From the NCBI RefSeq assembly GCF_000763315.1, contig NZ_JPST01000021.1, forward strand, positions 62,001 to 126,000: a stretch of DNA of 64,000 nucleotides, in the 5' to 3' direction. The number at the start of each line of letters is the position of its first letter. The stretch's first letter is position 1. Below the pieces are notes generated by a model, which worked only from the letters and a program-made list of their open reading frames with translations, was not told where the DNA came from and did no database searches. Position numbers and translations under genes: made by a program. Below, in pieces: positions 52,900 to 61,421 of the stretch. The stretch comes from Thermoactinomyces daqus. Its GTDB lineage: Bacteria; Bacillota; Bacilli; Thermoactinomycetales; Thermoactinomycetaceae.

Positions 52900-53671
52900 T
52901 TTTTTTCGCTTGATTCAAAATGAAATGATGAAACAATTTGAGCGGACGAGAACCTATGTAATGCTCGGATTCTATATCGTGGTCAGTTTTTGTTCCGCTT
53001 TCGTCTTGAAGTATATGGAAAAGGCTTCGGGAAGGCCGGAGGATCTATGGGGATTTTTCGAGTTTGACTCACACCTGTTGCCGATCGCGCAAATCTTGAC
53101 CGTGGTGATTGCCGGAGACATCGTGTCGAGCGAGTTTAACTGGGGAACGGTGAAAATGCTGCTGATCCGTCCGGCGCGACGTATAAAAATCCTTTGGGCC
53201 AAGTATGTTACCGTGTTGCTGTTTTCCGTGATTTTCGTGGTAACGCTCATCGTCTGCTCCTTTTTGTTTGGAGCGGTCTTTTTCGGCGTCACCTCCGCTT
53301 ACGGAAGTCCGGTTCCCCTGATCAAGGAGCTGATCACCACATATTCCCTTTATTTTGTGGAAATTGTGATGATGGCGACACTCGCTTTTATGCTATCCGC
53401 TTGGACGCGCAGCAGTTCAGTGGCGATCGGCCTCTCGGTTTTTCTGGTGTTTGCCGGGGCCGTTCTGATTGAGTTTTTAAATATGTTCGGCTTTGCCTGG
53501 GGAAAATATCTCCTCTTTGCCAATATGGATTTCACACAGTATCTCTCAGGGGGACAACCGCCTTATCCGGGCATGAGCGCCACTTTTTCCGTCATCGTTT
53601 TACTGGTCTATTTTATTCTTTTCCACATAATCTCATGGTGGGCATTTGCAAAAAGAGATATTACTGTTTGA
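52892..53671 (+). CDS. ABC-2 type permease
   Basis: About 259 residues, six hydrophobic segments, and the family motif IVSSEFNWGTVKMLLIRPARR near residue 78 typical of BcrB/ABC2-type subunits (the arm that contacts the ATPase). Start options are GTG 52883, ATG 52886 and TTG 52892; the AAGGTGATG site fits TTG 52892 best. It overlaps the end of the ATPase gene. Partner of 51970-52899. Confidence 0.87.
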   Translation: MPDFFRLIQNEMMKQFERTRTYVMLGFYIVVSFCSAFVLKYMEKASGRPEDLWGFFEFDSHLLPIAQILTVVIAGDIVSSEFNWGTVKMLLIRPARRIKILWAKYVTVLLFSVIFVVTLIVCSFLFGAVFFGVTSAYGSPVPLIKELITTYSLYFVEIVMMATLAFMLSAWTRSSSVAIGLSVFLVFAGAVLIEFLNMFGFAWGKYLLFANMDFTQYLSGGQPPYPGMSATFSVIVLLVYFILFHIISWWAFAKRDITV

Positions 53672-53794
53672 GGCCGGAAATTTGGTTTGAGATCAAAAGT
53701 GGACCGGGAAAAGGGTTAACAGGTTTGCTTTTGTGAAAAAATGTGCCGAAAAAATGATGTTTTCTTGAACCAAATTTGCGATGGAGGCGAAAGT

Positions 53795-54835
53795 ATGGCC
53801 GAAGCGTTGGCAAACAAAAAGATCTTATTGGTAAAAAGGCCGAAAGGACTGCCGGCAAAAGACGATTTCAAAATGGTTGAAGGGACTGTGCCGGAGCCGA
53901 AAACGGGTGAAGTATTGGTTCGCACCTTATACTTATCGGTTGATCCCTATATGCGGGGACGGATGAATGACCAAAAATCGTATGTTCCTCCATATCCGCT
54001 CAATGAAGTGATTACCGGAGGGGTGATCGGCGAGGTTATCCAGTCCAGGGCAAGCGAACTGGATGAAGGGGATCTCGTGATCGGCAATTATGGCTGGCAA
54101 ACGATGCAAACGGTGGATAGTGCGCAATTGCGAAAGATCGATGAAACGATCGCCCCGGTTACCACGGCCTTGGGGATTCTGGGCATGACCGGGCTGACCG
54201 CGTATTTCGGGTTGCTTGATATCGGCCGGCCGAAACCGGGGGAAACCGTTGTTGTGTCCGGTGCGGCAGGGGCGGTTGGTATGACGGTTGGCCAAATTGC
54301 CAAAATTAAAGGGTGCCGTGTTGTGGGGATTGCCGGTTCAGACAGGAAGATTCAATACCTGCTCGACGAGCTTGGATTTGATGCCGCCATTAACTACAAG
54401 ACGACGAAAGAGTTGAAAAAAGCGTTGGCAGAAGCTTGCCCGGAGGGTGTGGATATCTATTTTGACAATGTCGGGGGCGAAATCTCCGATGCGGTCATGC
54501 GACTGTTGAATCCCCACGCCCGTATTCCGGTCTGTGGCCAAATTTCCTTGTACAACCTGGAAAAGGCCGATATCGGGCCGAGGATACAACCCTTGCTGCT
54601 GATCAATAAGGCGCTGATGAAAGGGTTTATCGTATCCGATTATGCAGCCCGATTCGATGAAGGAACCAACCAGTTGGCTGAATGGTTGAAGCAGGGCAAA
54701 TTGAAATATGAAGAAAATATTGTGGAAGGTTTTGAGAATACCATTGATGCTTTTCTCGGATTGTTCAAAGGGGAAAATCTGGGCAAACAGCTGGTCAAGG
54801 TGGCAGAGCCCTCCAAGCGGCCTGTGAAAGAATAA
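53795..54835 (+). CDS. NADP-dependent oxidoreductase, MDR family (alkenal/one reductase type)
   Basis: 346 residues. SVDPYMRGRM near residue 45 and GAAGAVGMTVGQIAKIKG (nucleotide fold, near 155) with DIYFDNVGGE (near 230) are the marks of the zinc-independent leukotriene-B4-dehydrogenase/CurA/YfmJ group, which reduces C=C bonds of alpha,beta-unsaturated carbonyls using NADPH. No zinc ligands. ATG with GGAGGCG upstream. Monocistronic, strong terminator after it. Confidence 0.9.
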   Translation: MAEALANKKILLVKRPKGLPAKDDFKMVEGTVPEPKTGEVLVRTLYLSVDPYMRGRMNDQKSYVPPYPLNEVITGGVIGEVIQSRASELDEGDLVIGNYGWQTMQTVDSAQLRKIDETIAPVTTALGILGMTGLTAYFGLLDIGRPKPGETVVVSGAAGAVGMTVGQIAKIKGCRVVGIAGSDRKIQYLLDELGFDAAINYKTTKELKKALAEACPEGVDIYFDNVGGEISDAVMRLLNPHARIPVCGQISLYNLEKADIGPRIQPLLLINKALMKGFIVSDYAARFDEGTNQLAEWLKQGKLKYEENIVEGFENTIDAFLGLFKGENLGKQLVKVAEPSKRPVKE

Positions 54836-54860
54836 CCTTAACAGCCTGATGTGATATAAA

Positions 54861-54898
54861 AAGTCGGTGACGCAAAGGACGTTACCGTCTTTTTTTAT
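54861..54898 (+). terminator. Terminator of the MDR oxidoreductase gene
   Basis: CGGTGACG (54865-54872) / CGTTACCG (54880-54887) stem followed by a seven-T run. Confidence 0.82.
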
Positions 54899-55065
54899 AT
54901 TTTTTTGCGAGCGGGAAAGAGTTCATCTTTGGATCGTGTTTGTTTTGAGCGGGGCAGAAATCAGAATCAGCCTGATTTTTTCTTCGGTTGAATTTATCCT
55001 GATTTTGAAACAATTATTGATTTATAAAGGGTTGATGTTTTGATATGATATTGAAAGCGGGAATT

Positions 55066-55086
55066 AAATCGTAATAATTTTGATTT
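55066..55086 (+). promoter_or_regulatory. Zur-like box
   Basis: AAATCGTAAT-A-ATTTTGATTT: 18 of 20 informative positions of the Bacillus Zur consensus (AAATCGTAATNATTACGATTT). It lies 96 bases before the permease gene. The rest of the 54900-55140 gap is AT-rich with no gene. Confidence 0.75.
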
Positions 55087-55142
55087 AGCTCGTCATAAAA
55101 TTTCAATATGATGACAAATCAACATGCCGGATCGCGTTCAGA

Positions 55143-55186
55143 CTGGAGGAACAATCAGAATGTGCTGGAGGAACAATCAGAATGTG
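55143..55186 (+). repeat. 22-bp tandem duplication covering the ribosome site and start codon
   Basis: CTGGAGGAACAATCAGAATG occurs at 55143-55162 and again at 55165-55184. The first ATG (55160) is out of frame and ends after 15 codons inside the permease gene; the second (55182) starts the permease. Confidence 0.9.
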
Positions 55187-56225
55187 GCTGAAAAATTACT
55201 ACATTGAGATTACGGGAGTTCTCGTTTTTATCGCCCTGTTTTACTTTTTAACTTCCGGTCAGATCATGGAACTCGGAAGTTTGATGGCGAAATTTGCAAT
55301 TACGGATAACGTTCAGTTGCAAAACCTGTCCACCATTTTTCTCAGCATTTTTATTGAAGGTTTGCCATTTATTTTGATGGGGGTATTTGTCTCCGTCTTG
55401 ATCCATGAGTTTGTGGATGAAGAGGTCATCTGGAAGTGGATCCCCAAAAACCCGCTCTTATCAATCCCTCTGGCGGCGTGTCTTGGAATCTTTCTTCCGA
55501 TCTGCGAATGCGGAATTGTGCCAGTCGCCCGTCGTTTGATCCAAAAAGGGCTTCCGGCTCATACCGCATTTACGTTTTTACTGGCAGCTCCGATTGTGAA
55601 CCCTGTTACCGCCGTTTCTACCTATATTGCTTTCCGAAACAACTGGGATATGGTTTTCCTGCGTCTCGGATTGGGGGCGGGGATTGCCGTGGCGATGGGG
55701 ATTATGTTTTTGCTTTTTTTCAGTAAGACCGATGTTTTAAAAGGAAATCTGCAAAAAGCAGACTGCCATCATTCCTGCCATCACGATCATGCTCATCCAC
55801 ATGATCACTGCCATGACCATCGGGGTTTGGAAGCGCGATTGTGTCATGCGTTCTATCATGCGATCTTTGAATTTATTGACATGGGAAAGTATTTTGTGGC
55901 CGGCGCTTTCATCGCAGCCTGCTTTCAAACGTTTATTGGATTGTCAGTGATGAAATCGGTTGCTGCACATGAGGGGATCGCTGTGATCGTGATGATGGGA
56001 ATCGCATTCGGACTGTCCATTTGTTCATCATCGGATGCGTTTGTGGCCGCTTCTTTTCGGGGAATTTTAGGAAACGCTCCCCTGTTCAGTTTCCTCGTAT
56101 ACGGGCCGATGATGGATTTGAAAAATTTACTGATGATGATCGGGAGCTTTCGCTCTTCTGTCGTTTGGTTTTTTTGGGGCGGAACCACGCTCCTGACCAT
56201 TCTGTCAATCTTGCTGTTTGTCTAA
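55182..56225 (+). CDS. ycgR: COG0701-type permease (YcgR-like), putative zinc-linked carrier
   Basis: 347 residues, eight to nine membrane segments, with the family motif ICECGIVPVARRL (near residue 108), PIVNPVT (near 138) and, in the second half, CSSSDAFVAASF. A central cytosolic loop is rich in His and Cys (CHHSCHHDHAHPHDHCHDH, residues about 203-221), a likely metal ligand cluster. Paired with a TIGR03943 protein, as in B. subtilis ycgR-ycgQ, a pair linked to zinc and COG0523 proteins. The Zur-like box upstream supports induction by zinc shortage. Confidence 0.87.
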   Translation: MWLKNYYIEITGVLVFIALFYFLTSGQIMELGSLMAKFAITDNVQLQNLSTIFLSIFIEGLPFILMGVFVSVLIHEFVDEEVIWKWIPKNPLLSIPLAACLGIFLPICECGIVPVARRLIQKGLPAHTAFTFLLAAPIVNPVTAVSTYIAFRNNWDMVFLRLGLGAGIAVAMGIMFLLFFSKTDVLKGNLQKADCHHSCHHDHAHPHDHCHDHRGLEARLCHAFYHAIFEFIDMGKYFVAGAFIAACFQTFIGLSVMKSVAAHEGIAVIVMMGIAFGLSICSSSDAFVAASFRGILGNAPLFSFLVYGPMMDLKNLLMMIGSFRSSVVWFFWGGTTLLTILSILLFV

Positions 56226-56244
56226 ATGAAAGGAGACCGGATGA

Positions 56245-57063
56245 ATGACCGCAATCCTTCGCACTGCCATTCTCATCGGGAATGCGATCATGCTTTTATA
56301 CCTTCTCGTCACGAAAAACATCGACCTGTTTATTAACCCGCGGTTGAAGTGGTTGGTGGCGATCAGTATCTTTTTATTGCTTGTCCTGGGTTTGATTCAA
56401 TTATGGAATCTGAAAGAGAAAGATATACATAGAACAGGATTTTGGGGATATGGATTCGTCATTTTTCCCCTTTTTATGTTTTTCCTGTTTCCGCCGAAGG
56501 TTTTGGATGGGAGCATTGCCAATCATAAAATGTTTACCTACTTATCTTCGCAACCGGATCAGAAAGTGTTAACCAAAAGCCAGTCTGATCAGAATAACGA
56601 TGGGAAAAATAGCACCGACAAAGGCCAAAGCGAGACTCTCTCCGACGGCCAGGAGAGCTGGGAGGCGCAATACAAAAAGGAAGCGGCTGAATTGGTAAAA
56701 ATGCCGGTAATTACTTTCAACGATCAAAATTATTTTGAACGGCTGAACGTGATTTTGCTGTATCCCGAGAAATTCAAAGGAAAGAAAATCCGGACCATGG
56801 GTTTTGTCTACCGGGACGAATCGTTTAAATCCAACCAGTTTGTTCCCGGACGGATGGCGGTTAGCTGTTGCGTGGCCGACGCGGCGGTTGTGGGAATCTT
56901 GGCTGAAGACAATCATGCCGATTCTCTGAAAAAGGACCGTTGGGTTGAAGTGGAGGGAACGCTGAAGACGGAAAAGATTGAGGGGGAAATAACGCCCGTG
57001 ATTAAAGTAGAGTCTGTGAAGTTTGTATCTCCTCCCAAAAATCCCTATATTTATCCCTCTTAG
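56245..57063 (+). CDS. ycgQ: TIGR03943-family protein (YcgQ-like), partner of the permease
   Basis: 272 residues. Three membrane segments at the N-terminus (about 5-22, 32-52, 65-85), a polar linker (110-150), then a C-terminal domain with KFKGKKIRTMGFVYRDESF, QFVPGRMAVSCCVADA (conserved Cys pair) and DRWVEVEGTLK. This is the usual companion of COG0701 permeases near zinc-regulated genes; its biochemical role is unknown. ATG nine bases after AAGGAGA; 19 bases after the permease stop. Confidence 0.87.
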   Translation: MTAILRTAILIGNAIMLLYLLVTKNIDLFINPRLKWLVAISIFLLLVLGLIQLWNLKEKDIHRTGFWGYGFVIFPLFMFFLFPPKVLDGSIANHKMFTYLSSQPDQKVLTKSQSDQNNDGKNSTDKGQSETLSDGQESWEAQYKKEAAELVKMPVITFNDQNYFERLNVILLYPEKFKGKKIRTMGFVYRDESFKSNQFVPGRMAVSCCVADAAVVGILAEDNHADSLKKDRWVEVEGTLKTEKIEGEITPVIKVESVKFVSPPKNPYIYPS

Positions 57064-57411
57064 ACATTGACGGCTTTCGCTGCTTTTCGCAACTTCAATG
57101 AACGGAATGGTTGGAGATTTTTACGTTGCAGGTCGTTTCATTTTAACAGCCCTGCATCTTCAGTTTTCAAAGGGCTGCTGCTATCCTGAAAAAACGGTCA
57201 GTCTGCGAAAGGGGAAAAACATTCCCGCACGCCTGAGCAAACGAATTTTCAATCGGAAAGAGGATACAAGAGATTATCAGCGGAAAGACCATGGGACTTT
57301 GGAACGAGTTTTTCATTTCAGAGTCCTTTTTTGTATGCTAAAAAATAAACCGAATGAAATTTTATTATGAAAGCTTTAAAAAATATTTCACAAACCTAAT
57401 TGTTTTTGGTG
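57064..57411. other. Unassigned region ending in a hairpin
   Basis: No convincing gene; a 90-codon frame at 57098-57370 lacks a ribosome site and protein character. A hairpin GGACT...AGAGTCC followed by TTTTTT near 57294-57335 looks like a terminator, perhaps for the ycgRQ-like operon or for a small RNA. Confidence 0.4.
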
Positions 57412-57441
57412 TTGACATTTAACCTCATTAAATTTTATTAT
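57412..57441 (+). promoter_or_regulatory. Promoter of the MarR-efflux operon
   Basis: TTGACA (57412-57417), an 18-bp spacer and TATTAT (57436-57441). Confidence 0.65.
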
Positions 57442-57500
57442 ATTAATCGTTCGTATGAGGAATATTTTCGATCCCTAAATGTTAACGGGAGTGACCATCT

Positions 57501-57944
57501 TTGGTAAGCGACGAACAGATTCAAGAACTCATCAATGCCATGCACAGTTGTTTTCAGGCTTATCGCAAGATCTTGCAAGAAGAGTTAAAAACTTGCCATT
57601 TGACGATACCTCAGGCTCGGGTGATCCAGGTTTTGCGGGAGGACGGCCGGCAATCGTTCGGCGAGTTGAGCAAGAAATTGGAAACATCGACCAGTTCGAT
57701 CACCGGGATTGTCGATCGTTTGGAAAAAAGCGGATGGGTCAAGCGCGAGCGGGATGAACATGACCGGCGTATCGTCTGGATCAGCCTGACGGAAAAGGAT
57801 CAGGAAATGTTTCAACAGTTTTCGTCGAACCAGATTCGCCAGTTGCGTCGATATGTCGACCGCTTAAAACCAAAAGAGGTTGCCAGTTTAACGGATACAT
57901 TGTTAAAGCTGGCGACCATAATTGAAAGCGAGCCAAATTTATAA
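57501..57944 (+). CDS. MarR-family transcriptional regulator
   Basis: 147 residues. Winged helix with FGELSKKLETSTSSITGIVDRLEKSGWVKRERDEHDRRI (about residues 52-92), the MarR wing DxRxxxV/I included. TTG start at 57501 nine bases after GGGAG. First gene of an operon with two HlyD-like proteins and an EmrB-like exporter, the same order as B. subtilis yhbI-yhbJ-yhcA; it should repress the pump until a drug binds. Confidence 0.88.
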   Translation: MVSDEQIQELINAMHSCFQAYRKILQEELKTCHLTIPQARVIQVLREDGRQSFGELSKKLETSTSSITGIVDRLEKSGWVKRERDEHDRRIVWISLTEKDQEMFQQFSSNQIRQLRRYVDRLKPKEVASLTDTLLKLATIIESEPNL

Positions 57945-57959
57945 GAAGGAGTAAGCCGC

Positions 57960-58658
57960 ATGAAGCGTATTGCAATCAGTATCATCGTGATCGTCTTTCT
58001 GGTGGCGGCGGTCGGAGCCGGGGCTTATTATTGGTATCAAAATTCCTTATATGTCAGCACTGATAATGCGCAAGTCCAGGCAGACCTCACCACCGTATAT
58101 GCCAAACAGACAGGAAGGATTACAGACTGGAAGCTGTCATCTGGAGATAAGGTCTCAGCGGATCAATTGCTGGGAGACGAACAGATGGCCATCGATTCAA
58201 CGAGCTCGGCCGATGCTGTCAAGCTCTCCGGTCTGGATCAGGCAAAGATGGCAGAGCAACCGGCAGTTGATAAGATTACGTCTCCGATCAACGGGGTGAT
58301 TTTGCAAACCGATGTCGTGCCGGGAGAAGTGGTGGCACAAGGACAGCCGCTCGCCATGATTGCCGATTTGTCCAATGCTTACATTACCGCTTATATCGAT
58401 GAACAGGAGATTAACGATGTGAGCAAAGGCAAAGACGTCGACATTTCACTGGATTCTTATCCTGGTGATTCTTTCCACGGAAAAGTGGTGGAAATCGGCA
58501 ATTCTGCCGGAAATGTCCTTCAGGCGTCATCTGCATTGACGGCGAAAACGACGGATTCGCCGGAAGTGCAACGTGTTCCGGTCAAAATTTCGATTGATGA
58601 TTTGAATGGGAAATACATCGCTCTTGGAATGAATGCGTCCGTACAAATACACAAATAG
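57960..58658 (+). CDS. HlyD/EmrA-type membrane fusion protein, first copy
   Basis: 232 residues. One N-terminal membrane segment (6-26), then STDNAQVQADLTTVYAKQTGRI (biotinyl-lipoyl half), a short linker replacing the usual coiled-coil hairpin, KITSPINGVILQTDVVPGEVVAQGQ (second lipoyl half) and a beta-barrel end. Such adaptors connect MFS exporters to the cell exterior; in a Gram-positive cell it stands on the outer membrane face. ATG after AAGGAGTAAG, 15 bases downstream of the MarR gene. Confidence 0.87.
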   Translation: MKRIAISIIVIVFLVAAVGAGAYYWYQNSLYVSTDNAQVQADLTTVYAKQTGRITDWKLSSGDKVSADQLLGDEQMAIDSTSSADAVKLSGLDQAKMAEQPAVDKITSPINGVILQTDVVPGEVVAQGQPLAMIADLSNAYITAYIDEQEINDVSKGKDVDISLDSYPGDSFHGKVVEIGNSAGNVLQASSALTAKTTDSPEVQRVPVKISIDDLNGKYIALGMNASVQIHK

Positions 58659-58694
58659 GAGAGCAGAAAATTTTCCGGTGAGAGGAGAACTTTC

Positions 58695-59330
58695 ATGAAG
58701 ACAGGAAAGTTATTGTTGATCAATGCGGTTATTTTTATTATCATTGTCGGACTTGGGATCGGCGGATACTACTACTATTACAACGAAACCAATTTCATTC
58801 AAACCGATGATGCGAAAGTGATGGGAGATATTGTACCTGTTGCTGCTGACAGCGCAGGAAAGTTGACCGAATGGAAAGTGAATGAAGGAGATCAAGTGAC
58901 CAAAGGACAGGCGCTCGGAAAAGTTAACATTGGGTCGAACACGGTCGATATTCAAGCTCCGATTGACGGAACGATTGTGCAAAACAAAGGACTGGTCGGG
59001 CAAATGGTCGCTCCGGGTCAAGCGTTGGCTGATGTCGTTGATTTTAGCAAGTTGTATATCCTTGCCAATGTCGAAGAAACGGAGATCAAAGATATCAGTG
59101 TCGGTCAAGAAGTGGATATTACTGTTGATGCAAATTCTGATACCCGGATCAAAGGGAAGGTCGAGCAGATCGGTCAGGCGACCAACTCTGTTTTCTCTTT
59201 GATTCCGCAAAACAATGCCAGTGGCGATTATACGAAAGTGGTACAGCGGATTCCTGTGAAAATTTCGATGGACAATTATCCAGACGGGCTTGTTCCCGGG
59301 ATGAACGCAGAAGTGAAGATTCATAAATGA
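58695..59330 (+). CDS. HlyD/EmrA-type membrane fusion protein, second copy
   Basis: 211 residues, paralogous to the preceding gene: membrane segment (6-28), IQTDDAKVMGDIVPVAADSAG, ADVVDFSKLYILANVEETEIKDISVGQEVDI and the end GMNAEVKIHK, which almost repeats GMNASVQIHK of copy one. It lacks the linker of copy one and is shorter. Two unequal adaptors in one operon suggest a mixed complex or a division of labour. ATG follows GAGAGGAG. Confidence 0.87.
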   Translation: MKTGKLLLINAVIFIIIVGLGIGGYYYYYNETNFIQTDDAKVMGDIVPVAADSAGKLTEWKVNEGDQVTKGQALGKVNIGSNTVDIQAPIDGTIVQNKGLVGQMVAPGQALADVVDFSKLYILANVEETEIKDISVGQEVDITVDANSDTRIKGKVEQIGQATNSVFSLIPQNNASGDYTKVVQRIPVKISMDNYPDGLVPGMNAEVKIHK

Positions 59331-59361
59331 TCGTTGGCAGAAACAGAAAGGAGGGGCACTT

Positions 59362-60984
59362 GTGACTCAGCGAAATGAAGCGGAGGCCCAGGGAGGGATT
59401 GCCCGTCATATTCCCTTGTTGTCCATCTTGATGTTGGGGGTATTTCTGGCGATCTTGAACCAAACCTTGCTCAATGTCTCCATTCCTCACTTGATCAATG
59501 AATTTAACGTCAGCGCGACAACAGCGGAATGGCTCCTCACAGGCTACATGCTGATTAACGGGATCTTGATTCCGATGTCTGCTTACCTGATTGAACGGTT
59601 TGGGGTAAGGACCTTATTCCTGGGAGCCATGATCTTCTTTACAGTTGGATCGTTCCTGTGCGGAATCGCGCCTACCTTCAGTGTGATGCTGATCGGCCGC
59701 CTGATTCAGGCAGTCGGCGGAGGAATCCTGATGCCGCTCGTTATGACGATCATCTTGTCGATCTTTCCGCCGGAAATGCGCGGGAAAGGAATGGGGATCT
59801 TTGGTCTCGGGATGATGTTTGCTCCCGCCGTCGGTCCCACTCTGTCGGGATGGGTCATGGAGCATTACAGTTGGCGCGTGTTATTTAACGGCATCGTGCC
59901 GCTCAGTTTGTTTGTCACCATCTTTGCTTCGTTCTTGCTAAAAGATACAAAGCCGCGGTCCAAACCGCCGTTTGATTTGTGGGGAACGATTATCTCCACC
60001 GCCGGCTTCGGACTACTCCTGTATGGGTTGAGCGAAGCGGGAAGCAAAGGCTGGGATGATACGGTGGTCGACGTCTCGATCATCGTCGGGATCGTCTTGA
60101 TCGCCCTGTTCGTTATTTTGCAGCTCAGCTCCAAACATCCGATGCTGGATTTCCGCGTCTTTAAATACGATGCCTTTTCACTGTCCAGTGTCATCAGCGC
60201 GCTGGTAACGATCTGCATGTACGCCGGGATGTTTCTGACTCCGATCTATCTGCAAAACTTGCGCGGTTTTACTCCGCTCGAATCCGGCCTGCTCATGTTG
60301 CCGGGGGCGGTGATCATGGGGATTATGTCCCCGATTTCCGGGAGTTTGTTTGACAAGATCGGTCCGCGTCCGCTGGCGATTGTTGGCATGCTGATTACGG
60401 CTCTGACCACCTATGGATTTACCCAGCTGACATTGGATACGGATTATTTCCATATTCTCATCTTGTTCATGATTCGTTCCTTTGGAATGTCGCTTTTGAT
60501 GATGACGATCATGACAGCGGGATTGAACCAATTGCCCGCGGAAAAAAATGCGCACGGAACGGCGATGTCCAATACCTTGCGCCAAATTTCCGGTTCGATT
60601 GGGATCAGTGTGGTTACGACCATTTTCAGTACGCGCACGACATTCCACCTCGGTAAAATGACGGAATCGGCAAACCTGATGGACCCCGGATTTGCACAAA
60701 CTTTTCAGGAGCATGTGATGAAATTGACGGATGCCCTTGGAATTCCGATGGCGCAAGCAAAACAGACGCTGGCGACGCTCTTGTTCGGGCAAATTAACCA
60801 GCAAGCAGCTGTAATGGGAGTCAATGACGCCTTTTTCTGGTCGATGGGTTTTGCCGTGGTCGGATTTGTCTTAAGTATTTTCCTGCGTGACGTGCGCAAG
60901 GATCATCTGAAAAAAGCGACGAAGGAAGATGTTGCCCTCGAAACGGAAAAGATGGAACCGAAAAAAGAGGTTGCAGCAGGTTGA
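59362..60984 (+). CDS. DHA2-family (EmrB/QacA) multidrug MFS exporter, 14 TM
   Basis: 540 residues with 14 hydrophobic segments. Segment-1 motif FLAILNQTLLNVSIPHLINEF, loop 2-3 motif YLIERFGVRTLFLGA, motif IGRLIQAVGGGILMPL and the segment-5 motif GIFGLGMMFAPAVGPTLSGWVME (antiporter motif C) are those of EmrB/QacA drug:H+ antiporters. GTG start after GGAGGGG. Terminal gene of the MarR-led operon. Confidence 0.92.
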   Translation: MTQRNEAEAQGGIARHIPLLSILMLGVFLAILNQTLLNVSIPHLINEFNVSATTAEWLLTGYMLINGILIPMSAYLIERFGVRTLFLGAMIFFTVGSFLCGIAPTFSVMLIGRLIQAVGGGILMPLVMTIILSIFPPEMRGKGMGIFGLGMMFAPAVGPTLSGWVMEHYSWRVLFNGIVPLSLFVTIFASFLLKDTKPRSKPPFDLWGTIISTAGFGLLLYGLSEAGSKGWDDTVVDVSIIVGIVLIALFVILQLSSKHPMLDFRVFKYDAFSLSSVISALVTICMYAGMFLTPIYLQNLRGFTPLESGLLMLPGAVIMGIMSPISGSLFDKIGPRPLAIVGMLITALTTYGFTQLTLDTDYFHILILFMIRSFGMSLLMMTIMTAGLNQLPAEKNAHGTAMSNTLRQISGSIGISVVTTIFSTRTTFHLGKMTESANLMDPGFAQTFQEHVMKLTDALGIPMAQAKQTLATLLFGQINQQAAVMGVNDAFFWSMGFAVVGFVLSIFLRDVRKDHLKKATKEDVALETEKMEPKKEVAAG

Positions 60985-61136
60985 TTGCTGACAGGAGAAA
61001 ATCCGGGCCGGGGAGTGAGGGACCGTGTCCGGCTATTGAGTCATCCGGCAAGATGGGTGCCTCGCGGCCTGATCTCCAATGCACTTTGATAGAAGCAAAG
61101 AGAAGCACCAAGATCCTGAAACATGGCAAACAAGCG

Positions 61137-61165
61137 GAGCGCCCCAAGATCCCGGGGCGCTCTTT
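61137..61165 (+). terminator. Terminator of the MarR-HlyD-HlyD-EmrB operon
   Basis: GAGCGCCCC (61137-61145) / GGGGCGCTC (61153-61161) followed by TTTT. Confidence 0.82.
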
Positions 61166-61182
61166 TCATTTCGCGCTCATGA

Positions 61183-61239
61183 TTATTTGCACTCACAATC
61201 GTCTTTGCCGCAAACCGAACATTTGGAACGGATCAGCAT
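61183..61239 (-). CDS. 18-aa Cys-rich microprotein (CxxC-x4-CxC)
   Basis: ATG at 61239, 18 codons, TAA: MLIRSKCSVCGKDDCECK. AAAGGAGG lies about 7 bases before the ATG, and a -10-like TATAAT sits at 61277-61272 about 33 bases upstream. Four Cys as CSVC and CEC form a plausible zinc-knuckle or thiolate metal site. The frame is too short for ordinary gene callers. It converges with the efflux operon, ending 18 bases from that operon's terminator. Confidence 0.6.
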   Translation of the reverse strand: MLIRSKCSVCGKDDCECK

Positions 61240-61421
61240 AAGGAATCCTCCTTTCCAGGGATGATAGTTTTATTATAATATAAAATTCATGTTTATTATG
61301 AATAATTTGATTATTTTGTTATGAATCAAGCCCGGGGATTTCAGTTTCCGATTCCGAAAAAAGTGAAGAATTTGGTAGAATGAAAGAACGGAACGGATCA
61401 ACTTGGCAAAAGGTGAGAGAG

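Noticed and set aside
57098-57370. 90-codon plus-strand frame
   Set aside because: No Shine-Dalgarno; basic, irregular composition; overlaps a terminator-like hairpin.
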